From Kribbella sp. VKM Ac-2569 (GTDB taxonomy: Bacteria; Actinomycetota; Actinomycetes; Propionibacteriales; Kribbellaceae): a stretch of DNA of 64,000 nucleotides. The stretch spans positions 186,001-250,000 of the forward strand of contig NZ_SGXJ01000004.1 of NCBI RefSeq assembly GCF_004216905.1, given 5' to 3'. Position numbers and translations under genes: made by a program. The notes beneath the pieces are model-generated. The model saw only the letters and a list, made by a program, of their open reading frames with translations, did not search any database and was not told the DNA's origin. Shown here piece after piece: positions 17,161 through 26,369 of this stretch (positions within the stretch are counted from its first letter, which is position 1; every line of letters starts with the position of its first letter).

Positions 17161-17765
17161 GAGGCCACCCGGGTGACGTCGTCGTTGATGACGTACTGGT
17201 CGACGGCGCCGTCGACCATCTGCTGGGCGATGGCCTCGGTCGGGACGCCCAGATCGACGCGGATCTCGGAGTTGTACACGTTGAAGAGCATGGACGGCTT
17301 GAGTCTCAGGGTGAGGCCCTTCAGATCGGCCGGGTTGGCCTCGAACACGACGGACCCGGTACTCGCGAAGCCGGCGTCGGGGAAGTCGATCCTGCTCTCG
17401 CTCGGGTCGCTGACCTTGGTGTACACGCTGCCGCCGTCGGTGATCAGCGTCGGCGTGAACGAATCCGGGTCCTTCACGCCGCGGACCGCATCCCACTCAA
17501 CCGCCACGAAGACGCCGTTGGTCTCGAACGGCTTGTCGTCGTCGCTCGCATCGGCTTGGATGATCGACTTGGCGAACTTGATCCGGGTGACCTTCATCGT
17601 CGACCCGCTGCCCGCGTACGGAAGCGCCTCACCGATGGTGCCGTGCTCGACCTTCAGGTTCTGGTCCTCGCCGAACACATGGTCGGGACCGGCCAGCCGG
17701 GTCACACCGCCGAGCAGCACGAACAGCAGGCCGACCAGGATGGTCGCGGGGCGGTAGAGCTTCAT
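17157..17765 (-). CDS. Membrane-anchored extracytoplasmic protein, second of three
   Basis: This 202-residue protein starts at an ATG that overlaps the preceding gene (ATGA). Residues 7-25 (ATILVGLLFVLLGGVTRLA) form a signal anchor. The exported domain includes GSTMKVTRIKFAKSI, VFVAVEWDAVRG and LRLKPSMLFNVYNSEIRVDL, consistent with a beta-sandwich of the DUF4352 kind. Four-base overlaps on both sides suggest the three products are made in fixed ratio, perhaps as a complex. The function is unknown. Confidence 0.78.
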   Translation of the reverse strand: MKLYRPATILVGLLFVLLGGVTRLAGPDHVFGEDQNLKVEHGTIGEALPYAGSGSTMKVTRIKFAKSIIQADASDDDKPFETNGVFVAVEWDAVRGVKDPDSFTPTLITDGGSVYTKVSDPSESRIDFPDAGFASTGSVVFEANPADLKGLTLRLKPSMLFNVYNSEIRVDLGVPTEAIAQQMVDGAVDQYVINDDVTRVAS

Positions 17766-18397
17766 CCGTCTTTCCCGTCATCGACAACAACGGTCGGCTT
17801 GAGCCGGACAACGGCGGCCGGGGTCTCGCGCTGCCAGTACGGCTGCTCGCTCAGTCCGAGTGCGCCGTTGTCGGCCTCGTAGTGCTCCTCGAAGACCCCG
17901 ATCTCGACCATGTCCGCGGCGAAGTCCGGAGCGACCTTGAACTTGGTGCTGCACTCTTCCGGCGGCAGCCCGTAGACCAACTGCCAGTTCAGGCCGTCAT
18001 GGCAGTCGCCGCCGTTGGAGTCGACCAGGTCCTCGCCCTTGCCCGGAACGAACACGAGGAGGCTGTTCTGCACCGAGTCGCTCGTGTGTTCCTCGGAGTC
18101 GATGTTCTTCGCAGTGAAGTACACCTTCAGCGTGGTCTCGGCCGCGCTGTAGTCGGTCTTCGGCTTCCGGACGATCTCAGCCTTGGTGAAGTTGAACTCG
18201 AACCGGCCGGCGGTCACCGTCGCCGGGGCCTCCATGGTCGGGACGACGCGGCCTTTCTTCTCTTTCCAGCCGCCGGTGGCCAGCACCACCAGGGCTGCCG
18301 CCACGATGAGGGCGATCAGCAGCAACCAGATCCGCCGGTGCCGGTGAATCACCCGGTCGGCGATCATGGCATCGATGACCTCGTCGAGACTTTCCAC
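17762..18397 (-). CDS. Membrane-anchored extracytoplasmic protein, first of three
   Basis: The GTG at 18397 gives 211 residues. A cytosolic N-terminus of ~22 residues precedes one helix (IWLLLIALIVAAALVVLATG, 23-42). The exported domain (about 60-200) has the DUF4352-like phrases TVTAGRFEFNFTKAEI and LKVYFTAKNIDSEEH, and two cysteines (GDCHDG, EECSTKF). It is the first gene of the leftward three-gene unit and is divergent from gyrB. The open frame upstream of this start runs antisense through gyrB and is not real coding. Confidence 0.78.
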   Translation of the reverse strand: MESLDEVIDAMIADRVIHRHRRIWLLLIALIVAAALVVLATGGWKEKKGRVVPTMEAPATVTAGRFEFNFTKAEIVRKPKTDYSAAETTLKVYFTAKNIDSEEHTSDSVQNSLLVFVPGKGEDLVDSNGGDCHDGLNWQLVYGLPPEECSTKFKVAPDFAADMVEIGVFEEHYEADNGALGLSEQPYWQRETPAAVVRLKPTVVVDDGKDG

Positions 18398-18644
18398 GGC
18401 TGCGATCCTAAGGGGCGGTGGGTGCGCGCCAGGCACCCGTCGTCCCCGGCCGCCTCGAACGGGCCTGAGCGGTCTGGACCGGTGAGTGCCGGAACGGTCA
18501 GTGGCGAAACAGCCGGAGGCCACTGAGTGCCCGTGAGCGCTTTCTGGCCCCCCACCCGCGAGAGGGGACATGGAGATGAGGGAGAAAAGACGCCCTGAGG
18601 TGAGTTTCGGGCGGCTGGTGGCAGGTTCTGCTTCGCTCGACGGG

Positions 18645-18650
18645 TAGAAT
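18645..18650 (+). promoter_or_regulatory. Candidate -10 element of gyrB
   Basis: TAGAAT lies in the 354-base spacer between the three-gene operon and gyrB, about 100 bases before the gyrB start. No clear -35 is visible. An imperfect stem (AGCCGC...GCGGCT, about 18666-18700) follows in the presumed leader. Nothing else stands out in 18398-18751. Confidence 0.4.
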
Positions 18651-18751
18651 GAACGGAGTAGAGCGAGCCGCGCCTCTGCCATCACCGTAGAGGGCGGCTC
18701 AACTGTGCCGCGATGCCTCGCGAACGCGGGGTCCGAGGAGGACAACAGCCG

Positions 18752-20812
18752 GTGACCGACGAGCCGACCGAGATCGACGCCAACCAGTCCGCCGACCCCA
18801 TCGGCACCGCCGCATCCGGCGAGGAACTCCCCCCGATGCTCGACACCATCCCGTCGAACCTCGTCGAGCGCGAGTACGACGCTAGCGCGATCCAGGTGCT
18901 CGAGGGTCTGGACGCGGTGCGCAAGCGTCCGGGTATGTACATCGGGTCCACCGGTGAGCGCGGTCTGCACCACCTCGTCACCGAGGTGGTCGACAACGCG
19001 GTCGACGAGGCGATGGCCGGGTACGGCGACCGGATCGTCGTCACCCTGCTGCCCGACGGCGCGGTCAGCGTCGAGGACAACGGCCGCGGTATCCCGGTCG
19101 ACATCGTCGAGTCCGAGGGCAAGCCGGCCGTCACCGTCGTACTGACGGTCCTGCACGCCGGCGGCAAGTTCGGCGGCGGTGGATACAAGGTGTCCGGTGG
19201 TCTGCACGGCGTCGGTGTGTCCGTCGTGAACGCGCTGTCCACCCGGCTCAAGGTCGACGTGAAACTGAAGGGCAAGCTGTACACGCAGTCCTTCACGCAC
19301 GGCGTCCCGGACGAGGACCTCGCCGAGGTCGGTACGTCGGAGGCGAACGGGACCACCGTGACGTTCTGGGCGGACCAGGACATCTTCGAGACCACGACGT
19401 ACTCGTACGAGACGCTGGCGACCCGGTTCCGCGAGATGGCCTTCCTGAACAAGGGCCTCGAGATCGTGATCCGCGACGAGCGTCCGGACCACACCGAGGA
19501 CGGTCACCCGGTCGAGCAGGCGTTCAAGGCCGACAACGGCCTGGTCGACTACGTGAAGTACCTGACCGGCATTCGCGAGACCGTGCACCGCGACGTGATC
19601 TCGTTCGAGGCCGCGGCCAACGGCGAGAACAGCATGAGCCTCGAGGTCGCGCTGCAGTGGAGCGGCTCGTTCCAGGAGTCCGTGCACACCTTCGCGAACG
19701 CGATCAACACGCACGAGGGCGGCACCCACGAAGAGGGCTTTCGGGCCGCTCTCACCTCACTGGTCAACTCGTTCGGCGAGGACCAGGGCATGATCAAGAA
19801 GAAAGAGGATCGGCTCACCGGTGACGACATCCGGGAGGGCCTGACCGCGATCATCTCGGTCAAGCTCGCCGAGCCGCAGTTCGAGGGCCAGACGAAGACC
19901 AAGCTCGGCAACACCGAGGTGAAGGGCTTCGTCCAGCGGGTCGTGAACGACAGGCTGGGCGCCTGGTTCGAGCAGAACCCGGCCGAGGGCCGCGAGATCA
20001 TCCGCAAGGCGACCGCCGCGGCGAGCGCCCGGATCGCGGCCCGCAAGGCCCGCGACCTGGCCCGCAACCGCAAGGGCCTGCTGGGTGGCGGCGGCCTGCC
20101 GGGCAAGCTGGCCGACTGCCAGTCGACCAACCCGGAGGAATGCGAGGTCTACATCGTCGAGGGTGACTCGGCGGGTGGCTCCGCGAAGGGCGGCCGGGAC
20201 CCGAAGTTCCAGGCCATCCTGCCGATCCGGGGCAAGATCCTGAACGTCGAGAAGGCCCGGATCGACAAGGTCCTGCAGAACAACGAGGTCCAGGCGATCA
20301 TCTCCGCGCTCGGCACCGGGATCCACGAGGACTTCGACGAGGAGAAGCTGCGGTACCACAAGATCGTGATCATGGCCGACGCCGATGTCGACGGCCAGCA
20401 CATCCGCACGCTGCTGCTGACCCTGCTGTTCCGCTTCATGCGCCCGCTGATCGAGCGCGGCCACGTGTACGCCGCACAGCCGCCGCTGTACAAGATCCGC
20501 TGGAGCAACCAGCCTGACGAGCTCGCGTACACCGACCGGGAGCGCGACGGCCTGCTCGAAGCCGGCTACGAGGCGGGCAAGAAGCTGCCCAAGGAGAACC
20601 CGATCCAGCGTTACAAGGGTCTGGGCGAGATGAACGCGAACGAGCTGTGGGACACCACGATGGACCCGGCCAACCGGGTGCTGCTGCAGATCACGCTGGA
20701 CGACGCGATCCGCGCCGACGAGACGTTCCAGACGCTGATGGGCGACGACATCGAAGCGCGGCGCAGTTTCATTCAGCGCAACGCCAAGGACGTCCGCTTC
20801 CTCGACATCTGA
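18752..20812 (+). CDS. gyrB: DNA gyrase subunit B
   Basis: GyrB provides the ATPase and TOPRIM parts of gyrase, which introduces negative supercoils. I chose the GTG at 18752, with GAGGAGG upstream, giving 686 residues; an ATG at 18713 would add 13. The ATPase domain shows VLEGLDAVRKRPGMYIG, EVVDNAVDEAMAG and GLHGVGVSVVNALS. The TOPRIM domain shows the EGDSAGGSAK motif and the metal-binding MADADVDGQHI. It is co-directional with gyrA, 45 bases upstream of it. Confidence 0.98.
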   Translation: MTDEPTEIDANQSADPIGTAASGEELPPMLDTIPSNLVEREYDASAIQVLEGLDAVRKRPGMYIGSTGERGLHHLVTEVVDNAVDEAMAGYGDRIVVTLLPDGAVSVEDNGRGIPVDIVESEGKPAVTVVLTVLHAGGKFGGGGYKVSGGLHGVGVSVVNALSTRLKVDVKLKGKLYTQSFTHGVPDEDLAEVGTSEANGTTVTFWADQDIFETTTYSYETLATRFREMAFLNKGLEIVIRDERPDHTEDGHPVEQAFKADNGLVDYVKYLTGIRETVHRDVISFEAAANGENSMSLEVALQWSGSFQESVHTFANAINTHEGGTHEEGFRAALTSLVNSFGEDQGMIKKKEDRLTGDDIREGLTAIISVKLAEPQFEGQTKTKLGNTEVKGFVQRVVNDRLGAWFEQNPAEGREIIRKATAAASARIAARKARDLARNRKGLLGGGGLPGKLADCQSTNPEECEVYIVEGDSAGGSAKGGRDPKFQAILPIRGKILNVEKARIDKVLQNNEVQAIISALGTGIHEDFDEEKLRYHKIVIMADADVDGQHIRTLLLTLLFRFMRPLIERGHVYAAQPPLYKIRWSNQPDELAYTDRERDGLLEAGYEAGKKLPKENPIQRYKGLGEMNANELWDTTMDPANRVLLQITLDDAIRADETFQTLMGDDIEARRSFIQRNAKDVRFLDI

Positions 20813-20857
20813 TCTCGCCGCTGCTCACCGACGTACTGATCTGAACGGGACTTTTTC

Positions 20858-23515
20858 ATGACCGAGACCCCCACCACGCCGGGCCACGACCGCGTCGAGC
20901 CCCTCGACCTGCAGACCGAGATGCAGCAGTCGTACCTCGACTACGCGATGGCGGTCATCGTCGGCCGCGCGCTGCCCGAGGTCCGTGACGGCCTCAAGCC
21001 GGTGCACCGCCGCATCCTCTATGCGATGTACGACGGCGGTTACCGGCCGGATCGCGGCTTCAACAAGTGCTCCCGCGTCGTCGGTGACGTCATGGGTCAG
21101 TACCACCCGCACGGCGACTCGGCGATCTACGACACCCTGGTCCGGCTCGCGCAGCCGTGGGTGATGCGGGCGCCGCTGATCCAGGGGCAGGGCAACTTCG
21201 GTTCACCGGGCAACGACCCGGCCGCCGCCATGCGGTACACCGAGTGCCGGATGGCGCCGCTGGCGATGGAGATGGTCCGCGACATCGACCAGGAGACGGT
21301 CGACTTCCGGCCCAACTACGACGGCAAGTCGCAGGAGCCGGTGATCCTGCCGGCCCGCTTCCCGAACCTGCTGGTGAACGGCTCGTCCGGTATCGCGGTC
21401 GGCATGGCGACGAATATCCCGCCGCACAACCTGCGTGAGGTGGCGGCCGCGGTCGACTGGGCGCTGGAGCACCCGGAGGCGACCCGCGAGGAGCTGCTCG
21501 ACGCCTGCCTGCAGTACATCAAGGGCCCGGACTTCCCGAACGGCGCGCTGATCGTCGGCTACAAGGGCATCGATGACGCCTACCGCACCGGCCGTGGCTC
21601 GGTCACGATGCGCGCGGTCGTCGACATCGAGGAAGACGCCAAGGGCCGGACCAGCCTGGTCGTCACCGAGCTGCCGTACATGGTCAACCCGGACAACCTG
21701 GCGCTGAAGATCGCCGAGCTGGTGAACACCGGCAAGATGAGCGGCATCGCCGACATCCGTGACGACAGTTCGTCGCGGACCGGTCAGCGACTCGTCATCG
21801 TGCTGAAGCGGGACGCTCAGCCGCGCGTCGTACTGAACAACCTCTACAAGCACACGCCGCTGCAGGACACCTTCGGCTGCAACATGCTCGCGCTCGTCGA
21901 CGGCGTACCGCGCACGCTCAGCGTGGATCTGTTCATCAGCCACTGGATCGACCACCAGATCGAGGTCATCCAGCGGCGGACCCGCTTCCGTCTGCGCGAG
22001 GCGGAGAAGAGCGCGCACATCTACCGCGGTTACGTGAAGGCGCTCGACGCCCTCGACGAGGTGATCGCGCTGATCCGGCGCAGCCCGGATGTGGACGAGG
22101 CCCGCACCGGCCTGATCCAGCTGCTGGAGATCGACGAGATCCAGGCGCAGGCGATCCTGGACATGCAGCTGCGGCGGCTGGCCGCCCTGGAGCGGCAGAA
22201 GATCATCGAGCGGTTGCAGGAGCTCGAGGCGGTCATCGCCGACCTCGAGGACATCCTGGCCAGCCCGGAGCGGCAGCGGTCGATCGTCAAGGACGAGCTC
22301 GCCGAGATCGTCGACAAGTACGGCAACGAGCGGCGGACCGAGATCATCGCGGCCGACGGAGACCTGTCGGTGCAGGACCTGGTGCCGGACGAGGAGGTCG
22401 TCGTCACGATCTCCCGTGGCGGCTACGCGAAGCGGACCAAGACCGACCTGTACCGGACGCAGAACCGGGGCGGCAAGGGCGTCCGTGGCGCGCAGTTGCG
22501 GGCCGAGGACGAGATCAACCACTTCTTCGCCACCACGAACCATCACTGGATGCTGTTCTTCACCACCAAGGGTCGCGTCTACCGCGCCAAGGTGTGGCAG
22601 CTGCCCGAGTCCGCGCGGGATGCGAAGGGCTCGCACGTCGCCGGCCTGCTCTCGTTCCAGCCGGACGAGGAGATCGCGCAGGTGCTGACGCTGCGCGACT
22701 ACGAGCAGTCCGACTACCTGGTGCTCGCGACCAAGAAGGGCCTGGTCAAGAAGACGGCCCTGCGCGACTACGACTCGGCGCGGCAGAGCGGCATCATCGC
22801 GGTCAACTTCCGCGAGGACGACGACGAGCTGATCGGCGCCGACCTGGCCACCGCCGAGGACGACCTGCTGCTGGTGTCCCGGAAGGGTCAGTCGATCCGC
22901 TTCACCGCGAACGACGAGCAACTGCGGCCGATGGGCCGGGCCACCTCCGGCGTGACCGGGATGAAGTTCCGGTCCGGCGACGAGGTGCTGTCGATGTCGG
23001 TGATCCGGGCCGGCTCGGAGGAGGACACGCAGTTCGTCTTCACGGTCACCGACGCCGGGTACGCGAAGCGGTCGAAGGTCTCGGAGTACCGGCAGCAGGG
23101 CCGCGGCGGCCTCGGCATCAAGGCGGTCAAGCTGAACGACGAGCGCGGCTCGCTGGTCGGCGCGATCATCGTTGTCGACGAGGACCAGGTCCTGGCGATC
23201 AAGGCCAGCGGTCAGGTCGTCCGCAGCCGGGTCGACAGCGTCCCGGTGAAGGGCCGCGACACGATGGGCGTCCGGTTCGCCGGCGTCGGCGAGTCCGACG
23301 CGGTGGTCGCGATCGCCCGGAACACCGATCTGACCATCGTCGGGGAGGAATCGGAAGCGGCCGAGGAGGGTACCGTCGCTGGAGGTGCCCAGAATGTGGA
23401 CGGATCGACAACCGAATCCACCTCTGAGAGCGTCCAGTCTGGTGACGAGCGTTCGACGGATGTGGACGGCGCGGCTACCGTCGAAGACGACGAAGCCGGC
23501 CAGGAGGGTGACTGA
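20858..23515 (+). CDS. gyrA: DNA gyrase subunit A
   Basis: GyrA cuts and rejoins DNA in gyrase. The 885-residue protein has the active-site tyrosine in AAMRYTECRMAP near residue 128. The quinolone-resistance region reads HPHGDSAIYDTLVR, with the sensitive-type Ser and Asp. The C-terminal beta-pinwheel starts near 520 and carries a GyrA-box variant (NRGGKGVRG). The last ~60 residues are acidic and Ser/Thr-rich. It overlaps the DUF3566 gene by one base (TGATG), so the three genes form an operon. Confidence 0.98.
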   Translation: MTETPTTPGHDRVEPLDLQTEMQQSYLDYAMAVIVGRALPEVRDGLKPVHRRILYAMYDGGYRPDRGFNKCSRVVGDVMGQYHPHGDSAIYDTLVRLAQPWVMRAPLIQGQGNFGSPGNDPAAAMRYTECRMAPLAMEMVRDIDQETVDFRPNYDGKSQEPVILPARFPNLLVNGSSGIAVGMATNIPPHNLREVAAAVDWALEHPEATREELLDACLQYIKGPDFPNGALIVGYKGIDDAYRTGRGSVTMRAVVDIEEDAKGRTSLVVTELPYMVNPDNLALKIAELVNTGKMSGIADIRDDSSSRTGQRLVIVLKRDAQPRVVLNNLYKHTPLQDTFGCNMLALVDGVPRTLSVDLFISHWIDHQIEVIQRRTRFRLREAEKSAHIYRGYVKALDALDEVIALIRRSPDVDEARTGLIQLLEIDEIQAQAILDMQLRRLAALERQKIIERLQELEAVIADLEDILASPERQRSIVKDELAEIVDKYGNERRTEIIAADGDLSVQDLVPDEEVVVTISRGGYAKRTKTDLYRTQNRGGKGVRGAQLRAEDEINHFFATTNHHWMLFFTTKGRVYRAKVWQLPESARDAKGSHVAGLLSFQPDEEIAQVLTLRDYEQSDYLVLATKKGLVKKTALRDYDSARQSGIIAVNFREDDDELIGADLATAEDDLLLVSRKGQSIRFTANDEQLRPMGRATSGVTGMKFRSGDEVLSMSVIRAGSEEDTQFVFTVTDAGYAKRSKVSEYRQQGRGGLGIKAVKLNDERGSLVGAIIVVDEDQVLAIKASGQVVRSRVDSVPVKGRDTMGVRFAGVGESDAVVAIARNTDLTIVGEESEAAEEGTVAGGAQNVDGSTTESTSESVQSGDERSTDVDGAATVEDDEAGQEGD

Positions 23516-24360
23516 TGACCAACCGCGCGAGGCCGACATGGCCTGAAGGTGCGGCCGACAGCTCCAACCCCCAGCGCACCGCGCAGGGTGGGAAGCCGTC
23601 AGCTGCCCCGGCCAACCCGGCTTCCAACGGTCGTTCCAACGGCGTTCCCGGCGCCAACGGCCAGAGGACAGGTACACCGAACGGCCAGCGGCCGTCCGAG
23701 TACCGACCGCAGGCCCCGGGGTCCGCACCGGTGCGGCCGCAGCAGCCCGCCCCGAGTACGCCCGGTCGCCCGGAGCCGTGGAGCCCTCCGTCGGTCGTCA
23801 CGCCGGTCGGCGGCACCCCGTCGTACGGCGGGAACGAGGCGAAGACCGAGTCGTTCGGTGACCGGATGAGCTCGGCGCGTCAGGCCGTCCTGGACAAGGC
23901 CGCCGCGGTGAAGTCCGACAAGGCTGAGCGTGCCGAGGCCAAGCAGGAGCGGCACGCCGAGAAGGACGCCAAGGCGTCGGGCCGGCCGCAGACGCGCAAG
24001 GCGCGGCTGCGGATGTCCCGGATCGACCCGTGGTCGGTGATGAAGACGGCGTTCCTGCTGGCGATCGCGTTCGGGATCGTGACCTGGGTCGCGGTCTTCA
24101 TCGTCTGGTCCGCGATCGGTGCGGCCGGGGTGTTCGACAACATCAACTCGACCGTCCAGGAGGTCCTCGGGACGCCGGCGGGCGAGCCGTTCCGGGTCGA
24201 GAACTACGTCAACACCGGCAAGGTGATGGGCTTCACCACACTGCTGGCGTGCGCCGACGTGCTGATCATCACGGCACTCGCGACCCTCGGATCGTTCCTC
24301 TACAACATCGCCGCCACGCTCCTCGGCGGCCTCGAAGTCACGCTGGCGTCGGAGGACTGA
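23515..24360 (+). CDS. DUF3566 domain membrane protein
   Basis: DUF3566 proteins follow gyrA in many actinobacteria; their role is unknown. This one has 281 residues. About 110 residues of Pro/Gly/Asn-rich, probably disordered sequence come first, then a Lys/Ala/Glu-rich helix (about 120-160). The membrane domain has two helices: SVMKTAFLLAIAFGIVTWVA and FTTLLACADVLIITALATLG. The C-terminal motif SFLYNIAATLLGGLEVTLA is diagnostic. GGAGGG lies just upstream of the ATG. Confidence 0.9.
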   Translation: MTNRARPTWPEGAADSSNPQRTAQGGKPSAAPANPASNGRSNGVPGANGQRTGTPNGQRPSEYRPQAPGSAPVRPQQPAPSTPGRPEPWSPPSVVTPVGGTPSYGGNEAKTESFGDRMSSARQAVLDKAAAVKSDKAERAEAKQERHAEKDAKASGRPQTRKARLRMSRIDPWSVMKTAFLLAIAFGIVTWVAVFIVWSAIGAAGVFDNINSTVQEVLGTPAGEPFRVENYVNTGKVMGFTTLLACADVLIITALATLGSFLYNIAATLLGGLEVTLASED

Positions 24361-24373
24361 CCTGGCACCTCCC

Positions 24374-24408
24374 GTTCCGGCCGGACCTGCTCCAGGCCCG
24401 GCCGGAAC
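24374..24408 (+). terminator. Hairpin after the gyrase operon
   Basis: Two perfect 11-base arms (GTTCCGGCCGG and its complement) enclose 13 bases that include a further 3-bp stem. The hairpin begins 13 bases after the DUF3566 stop. No T-run follows, which is common in this GC class. Confidence 0.6.
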
Positions 24409-24468
24409 CGGTTTGGGAGTAGGGCACTTGGTGCGGTAATCTCTCCCGGGTTCGACACCGCAGTATGC

Positions 24469-24542
24469 GGGCCTATAGCTCAGACGGTTAGAGCGCTGCC
24501 CTGATAAGGCAGAGGTCACTGGTTCAAGTCCAGTTAGGCCCA
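24469..24542 (+). tRNA. tRNA-Ile (GAT)
   Basis: A full cloverleaf is visible. The acceptor arms GGGCCTA and TAGGCCC pair, the D-arm contains AGCTCAGACGGTTAGAGC, and the anticodon stem CTGCC/GGCAG encloses CTGATAA with GAT at 24503-24505. The T-arm carries GGTTCAAGTCC. The 3' CCA is not encoded. tRNA-Ile after gyrA is a standard actinobacterial arrangement. Confidence 0.98.
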
Positions 24543-24581
24543 CCCTCACGTTGTTTCGCAGCCACATCCGAGGAGTCTCCA

Positions 24582-24713
24582 GTGCTGAGAAAGATCCTGC
24601 TGGTGCTGCTGGCCGGCGTCGGTGGATACTTCGTGTACAAGAAGACCCAGCAGTCCCGCGCCGAGAAGGACCTCTGGGCCGAGGTCGCCGACCCGGTAAC
24701 CCCGGGCCACTGA
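24582..24713 (+). CDS. DLW-39 family small protein
   Basis: This 43-residue protein begins at a GTG with GAGGAG seven bases upstream. A membrane helix (ILLVLLAGVGGYFVYKK) is followed by a charged segment and the family's name-giving DLW motif (EKDLWAEV). DLW-39 proteins are tiny conserved actinobacterial proteins of unknown role, typically found between tRNA genes near gyrA. The position and motif make this secure despite its small size. Confidence 0.85.
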   Translation: MLRKILLVLLAGVGGYFVYKKTQQSRAEKDLWAEVADPVTPGH

Positions 24714-24723
24714 CCACCCCAAC

Positions 24724-24799
24724 GGGGGCGTAGCTCAACTGGCAGAGCACTGCCTTTGCAAGGCAGGGGTTAGGGGTTCAAGTCCCCTCGTCTCCACCA
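24724..24799 (+). tRNA. tRNA-Ala (TGC)
   Basis: The acceptor GGGGGCG pairs with CGTCTCC (two G-T pairs). The anticodon stem CTGCC/GGCAG encloses TTTGCAA with TGC at 24757-24759. The T-arm is GGTTCAAGTCC and the 3' CCA is encoded (24797-24799). Confidence 0.98.
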
Positions 24800-25112
24800 C
24801 CGCGTTCATGCAGGTCAGAGCGCGATTCTCGGCTCACGCCATCGTCCTCCCTTGCCTCGTTCAGAGGCGGCGTGCCCTCCGCGTGCTCTGACGCGTCGCC
24901 ATCGACCTGGGGACGAGCCCACCAAGTCTTCCGTCTTAGGCGGCGCCGACCTCGTGATGATCAAGCGGAAACGGTGAGTTCTCCCAATCCATTTTTCCGC
25001 AGCTTTGGGCCGCAACTTCAAGACTTATGTTTCGGCGTCCAGCGGCGCAGACTCGTGTCCGCACAGCTGACGACTCCGCGCTCGGCCGGCGGAAGGAAGA
25101 GGTTCAACAACT
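24800..25112. other. Intergenic region after tRNA-Ala
   Basis: This 313-base spacer holds no frame I can support as coding. I looked for a second copy of the tRNA-Ala 3' end as a sign of integration and saw none. The last 20 bases contain the ribosome site GGAAGGAAGAGG of the next gene. Confidence 0.5.
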
Positions 25113-25844
25113 GTGACCGCACCCATGCGTCTGACGTGGCCCAACTGCCTCAACGTCCGCGATCTCAGCGGTCTACCCACGAGTGACGGTCGCCAGATCG
25201 GTTCTGGCGCGTTGATCCGTTCCGACAACCTTTCACGGTTGACAGAGGCCGGCGTCCAAGCGGTGCGGGGCGCTTCTGTGAGCCGCATCATCGACGTACG
25301 GACTCCCCCGGAGTGCGAAGGTGACCCGTCACCCTTCGCATCCGACCCTCTCTACCGCAACATGCCGCTCTACAACGCAGACGATCCCTACGATCCGACG
25401 CAGAGCATCGACCAGCAGTATGTGGCGATGCTCGACCTCCACCCCGAGCTGTTCGCCGCCGCAGTCGGGGCGATCGCCGATGCGCCCGGCGGTGCAGTCG
25501 TCGTCCATTGCCATGCCGGAAAGGACCGTGCCGGGACCGTGGTCGCACTGGCCCTGAGCCTCGCTGGCGTACCGACTGAATGCGTCGCCGCCGACTACGC
25601 CGTCCTGGACGACCGCATGCGCGACCACCTCGACGAACAGCTCCTCCTCATCGACGATCCCACCGAGCGGAGCCATCTGGCTGAGTCCTTCACCGCCCGG
25701 CCGGAGACGATGCTCGCAGCACTAAAGCACCTCGAAGACAGGTACGGCGGGGTTGAGCCGTACCTTCGTCACGGAGGTCTGAGCGACAACCAGGCCAACG
25801 CGCTAAGAGCCCGACTCATCCGCGATGACCGGCCTGTCGGGTAG
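25113..25844 (+). CDS. Tyrosine/serine protein phosphatase
   Basis: This 243-residue protein is a PTP-superfamily phosphatase of the bacterial PtpB-like type. The P-loop HCHAGKDRAG (about residue 132) supplies the nucleophilic cysteine and phosphate-binding arginine of C-x5-R. The N-terminal NVRDLSGLPTSDGRQI and LIRSDNLSRLT are family hallmarks. The GTG start follows a strong purine-rich ribosome site. Its stop lies 22 bases before the start of a nucleotidyltransferase gene, so the two may be co-transcribed. Substrate (phosphotyrosine or phosphoinositide) is not known. Confidence 0.9.
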   Translation: MTAPMRLTWPNCLNVRDLSGLPTSDGRQIGSGALIRSDNLSRLTEAGVQAVRGASVSRIIDVRTPPECEGDPSPFASDPLYRNMPLYNADDPYDPTQSIDQQYVAMLDLHPELFAAAVGAIADAPGGAVVVHCHAGKDRAGTVVALALSLAGVPTECVAADYAVLDDRMRDHLDEQLLLIDDPTERSHLAESFTARPETMLAALKHLEDRYGGVEPYLRHGGLSDNQANALRARLIRDDRPVG

Positions 25845-25866
25845 GGCCATCTGCGAGGCTTCCCGG

Positions 25867-26295
25867 ATGAGTGCACGGTTCAAAGGTAGGCGGCTTTGTG
25901 CGGAGGCGGCGATCTCCGGCATCACCGCTTGGGCACAAGTGCAGACCGACGTACAGGGGCTCGCCTTGGTTGGTTCGTACGCATACGGCCGACCTCGGAT
26001 GGCGAGCGACGTGGACATCGTCCTGGTTCCCGCAGACAAGGACCGCCACATCAGCGGAATGGAATGGGCACGTTCCATCGACCGCAGACCTCGACTGATT
26101 CGCTGCCAGGACTGGGGTCCGCTCACGGAGCGGAGGGTTCGCCTCAGCAGCGGGCTTGTTGTCGAGTTAGGGGTGGTCACCGAGGAGTGGCTTTCGACTC
26201 CTCTGGACCCAGGAACGGCGAAGGTTCTTCGCGACGGTTGCCGCATCCTGCACGACCCGGAGAGCCTCTTCGATGGCGCCCTCCGCATGCTCTAG
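25867..26295 (+). CDS. Nucleotidyltransferase-domain protein
   Basis: From the ATG at 25867 (GAGG eight bases upstream) the protein has 142 residues. An upstream ATG at 25825 overlaps the phosphatase and is less likely. The pol-beta-type nucleotidyltransferase signature is GSYAYGRPRMASDVDIVLV, with two metal-binding aspartates in DVDIV. Such small proteins transfer nucleotides to proteins, drugs or tRNA, and some are the antitoxins of HEPN/MNT pairs. No HEPN partner is adjacent here, so I do not call a toxin-antitoxin pair. Confidence 0.8.
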   Translation: MSARFKGRRLCAEAAISGITAWAQVQTDVQGLALVGSYAYGRPRMASDVDIVLVPADKDRHISGMEWARSIDRRPRLIRCQDWGPLTERRVRLSSGLVVELGVVTEEWLSTPLDPGTAKVLRDGCRILHDPESLFDGALRML

Positions 26296-26369
26296 CGAAA
26301 ACCGGTTAACAGGCTCGGCGAGTCACCAGCGACATTGAACTGGACGAGCTCACGCAGTCACGCCTGGCT

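Noticed and set aside
15307..17757. 816-codon plus-strand frame across the membrane gene and the three-gene operon
   Set aside because: It runs through several real genes in wrong frames and is Arg/Pro/Gly-rich, typical of shadow translation.
21203..23728. 841-codon open frame antisense to gyrA
   Set aside because: Shadow frame; gyrA on the other strand is unmistakable and this frame has no recognisable domain.
24724..25112. Genomic island integrated at tRNA-Ala
   Set aside because: No integrase and no second copy of the tRNA 3' end were found within the window.
25825..26295. MNT/HEPN toxin-antitoxin pair at the nucleotidyltransferase gene
   Set aside because: No HEPN-like partner frame is adjacent; the neighbour is a phosphatase.
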